A model generated the notes under the pieces. The model saw nothing but the letters and a program-made list of their open reading frames with translations. It did not search any database and was not told where the DNA came from. From Cyanoderma ruficeps (Eukaryota > Chordata > Aves > Passeriformes > Timaliidae), in assembly GCA_008694505.1 (NCBI GenBank), contig VZDJ01000063.1, positions 2,864,339 through 2,928,338 on the forward strand: a DNA stretch of 64,000 nucleotides, written 5' to 3'. Shown in pieces: positions 63,101 through 64,000 of this stretch (the stretch's first letter is position 1; every line of letters starts with the position of its first letter). Made by a program: the position numbers and the translations under genes.

Positions 63101-64000
63101 ACAGCCTTAGCTGGGCAGAAGCCCAGAACTTGCTCTGAAAATGTCATTTTCCTCATGCTGTTGCTCTTTTGGCTGAGATCCAGCATCGTGCCAGTGCCCT
63201 GGATGGGGGCGGGGGGATGGGGGGTCATGAGGGTGGGAGAGAGGGCACGTAGGAGCCTTGTGCTGTGTTTGGCTACTTTTGACATTTTTAACAGGAAATG
63301 TGGTATGTAGATGCATGGATATATAATATAATACAGGGTAGAGATATCATAGCGATATGATGTACAGATGCAGCAATATTTTGTCAGTGTTATTTAAGCT
63401 GTATCAGTGAAGTGCAAGGAGGATTGCCAGCACGACTCTTCTAGAAAATCTGAATCTAATGCAGGTCAGGACTTGGTGTCAGTCAGCTCTCCTTTCCTCC
63501 CAAGGATATGTTGACTGGCAAATGCATTTTCTGGTGATCTCATGTGTGGTTCTGTGTTTCCAGAGGGTGGTGGGAGCTGTGAATTCTGACTTTATGTAGC
63601 TGATCTCCGTGAGATCTAGTTACCCTATAAGGTTTCCCATAGACCTGGAGCTGTGGAAAAATACACCTAGGAAGTGTTGTGGCTGCTTTGCTTCTCACTT
63701 GTGCCTCTTCAGCAGTTCTGTGTGGTGCAGATTGTGAGGATGGCCACCATGATATTTCCCAGTCCTTGTTGACTTCTGTTTTGAAGTTGTGTGCTGATTT
63801 CCAATGGGCCAGTCTTTGCTGCTTTGGTTTGGCTTCTTCACCACCTCTGGCAGCCCTGAGTGGAGGATACCCAGGAACTGTTACTGGAGATTGGTGGGCA
63901 TGGTTTCTGTTGCTGTATTTTGCACTTCATCAGCCTCTCCTGGAGAGGCAGCACCACACAAGCCACGTGGCATGGACAAAAGGCATCCTTCCATCTTCTG
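60122..64000 (+). other. Probable first intron of BCL9L
   Basis: The GC-rich part continues to about 60,560, then ordinary sequence follows. No further exon, RNA gene or mobile element could be supported up to the window end. A 40-bp tandem duplication lies at 61961-62040. Confidence 0.4.
61961..62040 (+). repeat. Tandem duplication, 40-bp unit x2
   Basis: Two head-to-tail copies (61961-62000 and 62001-62040) beginning tagttgtgtttt and differing at about three bases. Confidence 0.9.

Overview
The window is vertebrate nuclear DNA, almost certainly from a bird and probably a songbird. It carries multi-exon genes with GT-AG introns, CpG-island promoters and short introns. It also has several CR1 LINE fragments with the typical avian 3' end, and LTR fragments like those common in songbird genomes. 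The gene content matches human 11q23.3, which in birds lies on a small GC-rich microchromosome (chicken chromosome 24, from memory). One N at 40,852 marks a draft assembly.

Layout: 308-10,339 (+) is the 3' two-thirds of PHLDB1 (LL5-alpha), 20 exons ending in the PH domain. 11,689-23,691 (+) is complete HYOU1 (ORP150/GRP170), 24 coding exons, 996 aa, ending KNDEL. 24,788-30,921 (+) is complete SLC37A4, the ER glucose-6-phosphate transporter, 429 aa plus a conserved 66-bp cassette exon. 32,749-34,103 (-) is complete TRAPPC4, 219 aa. 34,259-35,521 (+) is complete RPS25, 125 aa, divergent from TRAPPC4 over a 155-bp shared promoter. 36,525-39,352 (-) is complete CENATAC (CCDC84), 8 exons, 302 aa. 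From 39.4 to 59.4 kb I see no gene; this stretch holds CR1 and LTR fragments, a 39-bp minisatellite, three GC-rich islands and several motif clusters that look regulatory. At 59.4-60.1 kb a CpG island and a strong splice donor mark the probable non-coding first exon of BCL9L (+), followed by intron to the window end.

All internal exon phases of the five complete genes join without a break, and three predicted lengths equal the human proteins as I recall them (SLC37A4 429, TRAPPC4 219, RPS25 125). The gene order HYOU1-SLC37A4-TRAPPC4-RPS25-CENATAC-(BCL9L) is the human block, but here it is turned over next to PHLDB1, which implies an inversion between the two lineages. Three neighbours work in the early secretory pathway: HYOU1 as ER chaperone, SLC37A4 as ER membrane transporter and TRAPPC4 as ER-to-Golgi tether. 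The HYOU1 promoter holds an exact ERSE-II unfolded-protein-response element. I found no wholly new genetic system. The observations most worth checking are the ERSE-II site, the SLC37A4 cassette exon, a pair of RFX X-box palindromes, CTCF-like sites beside the minisatellite and in an orphan CpG island, and the inversion junction.
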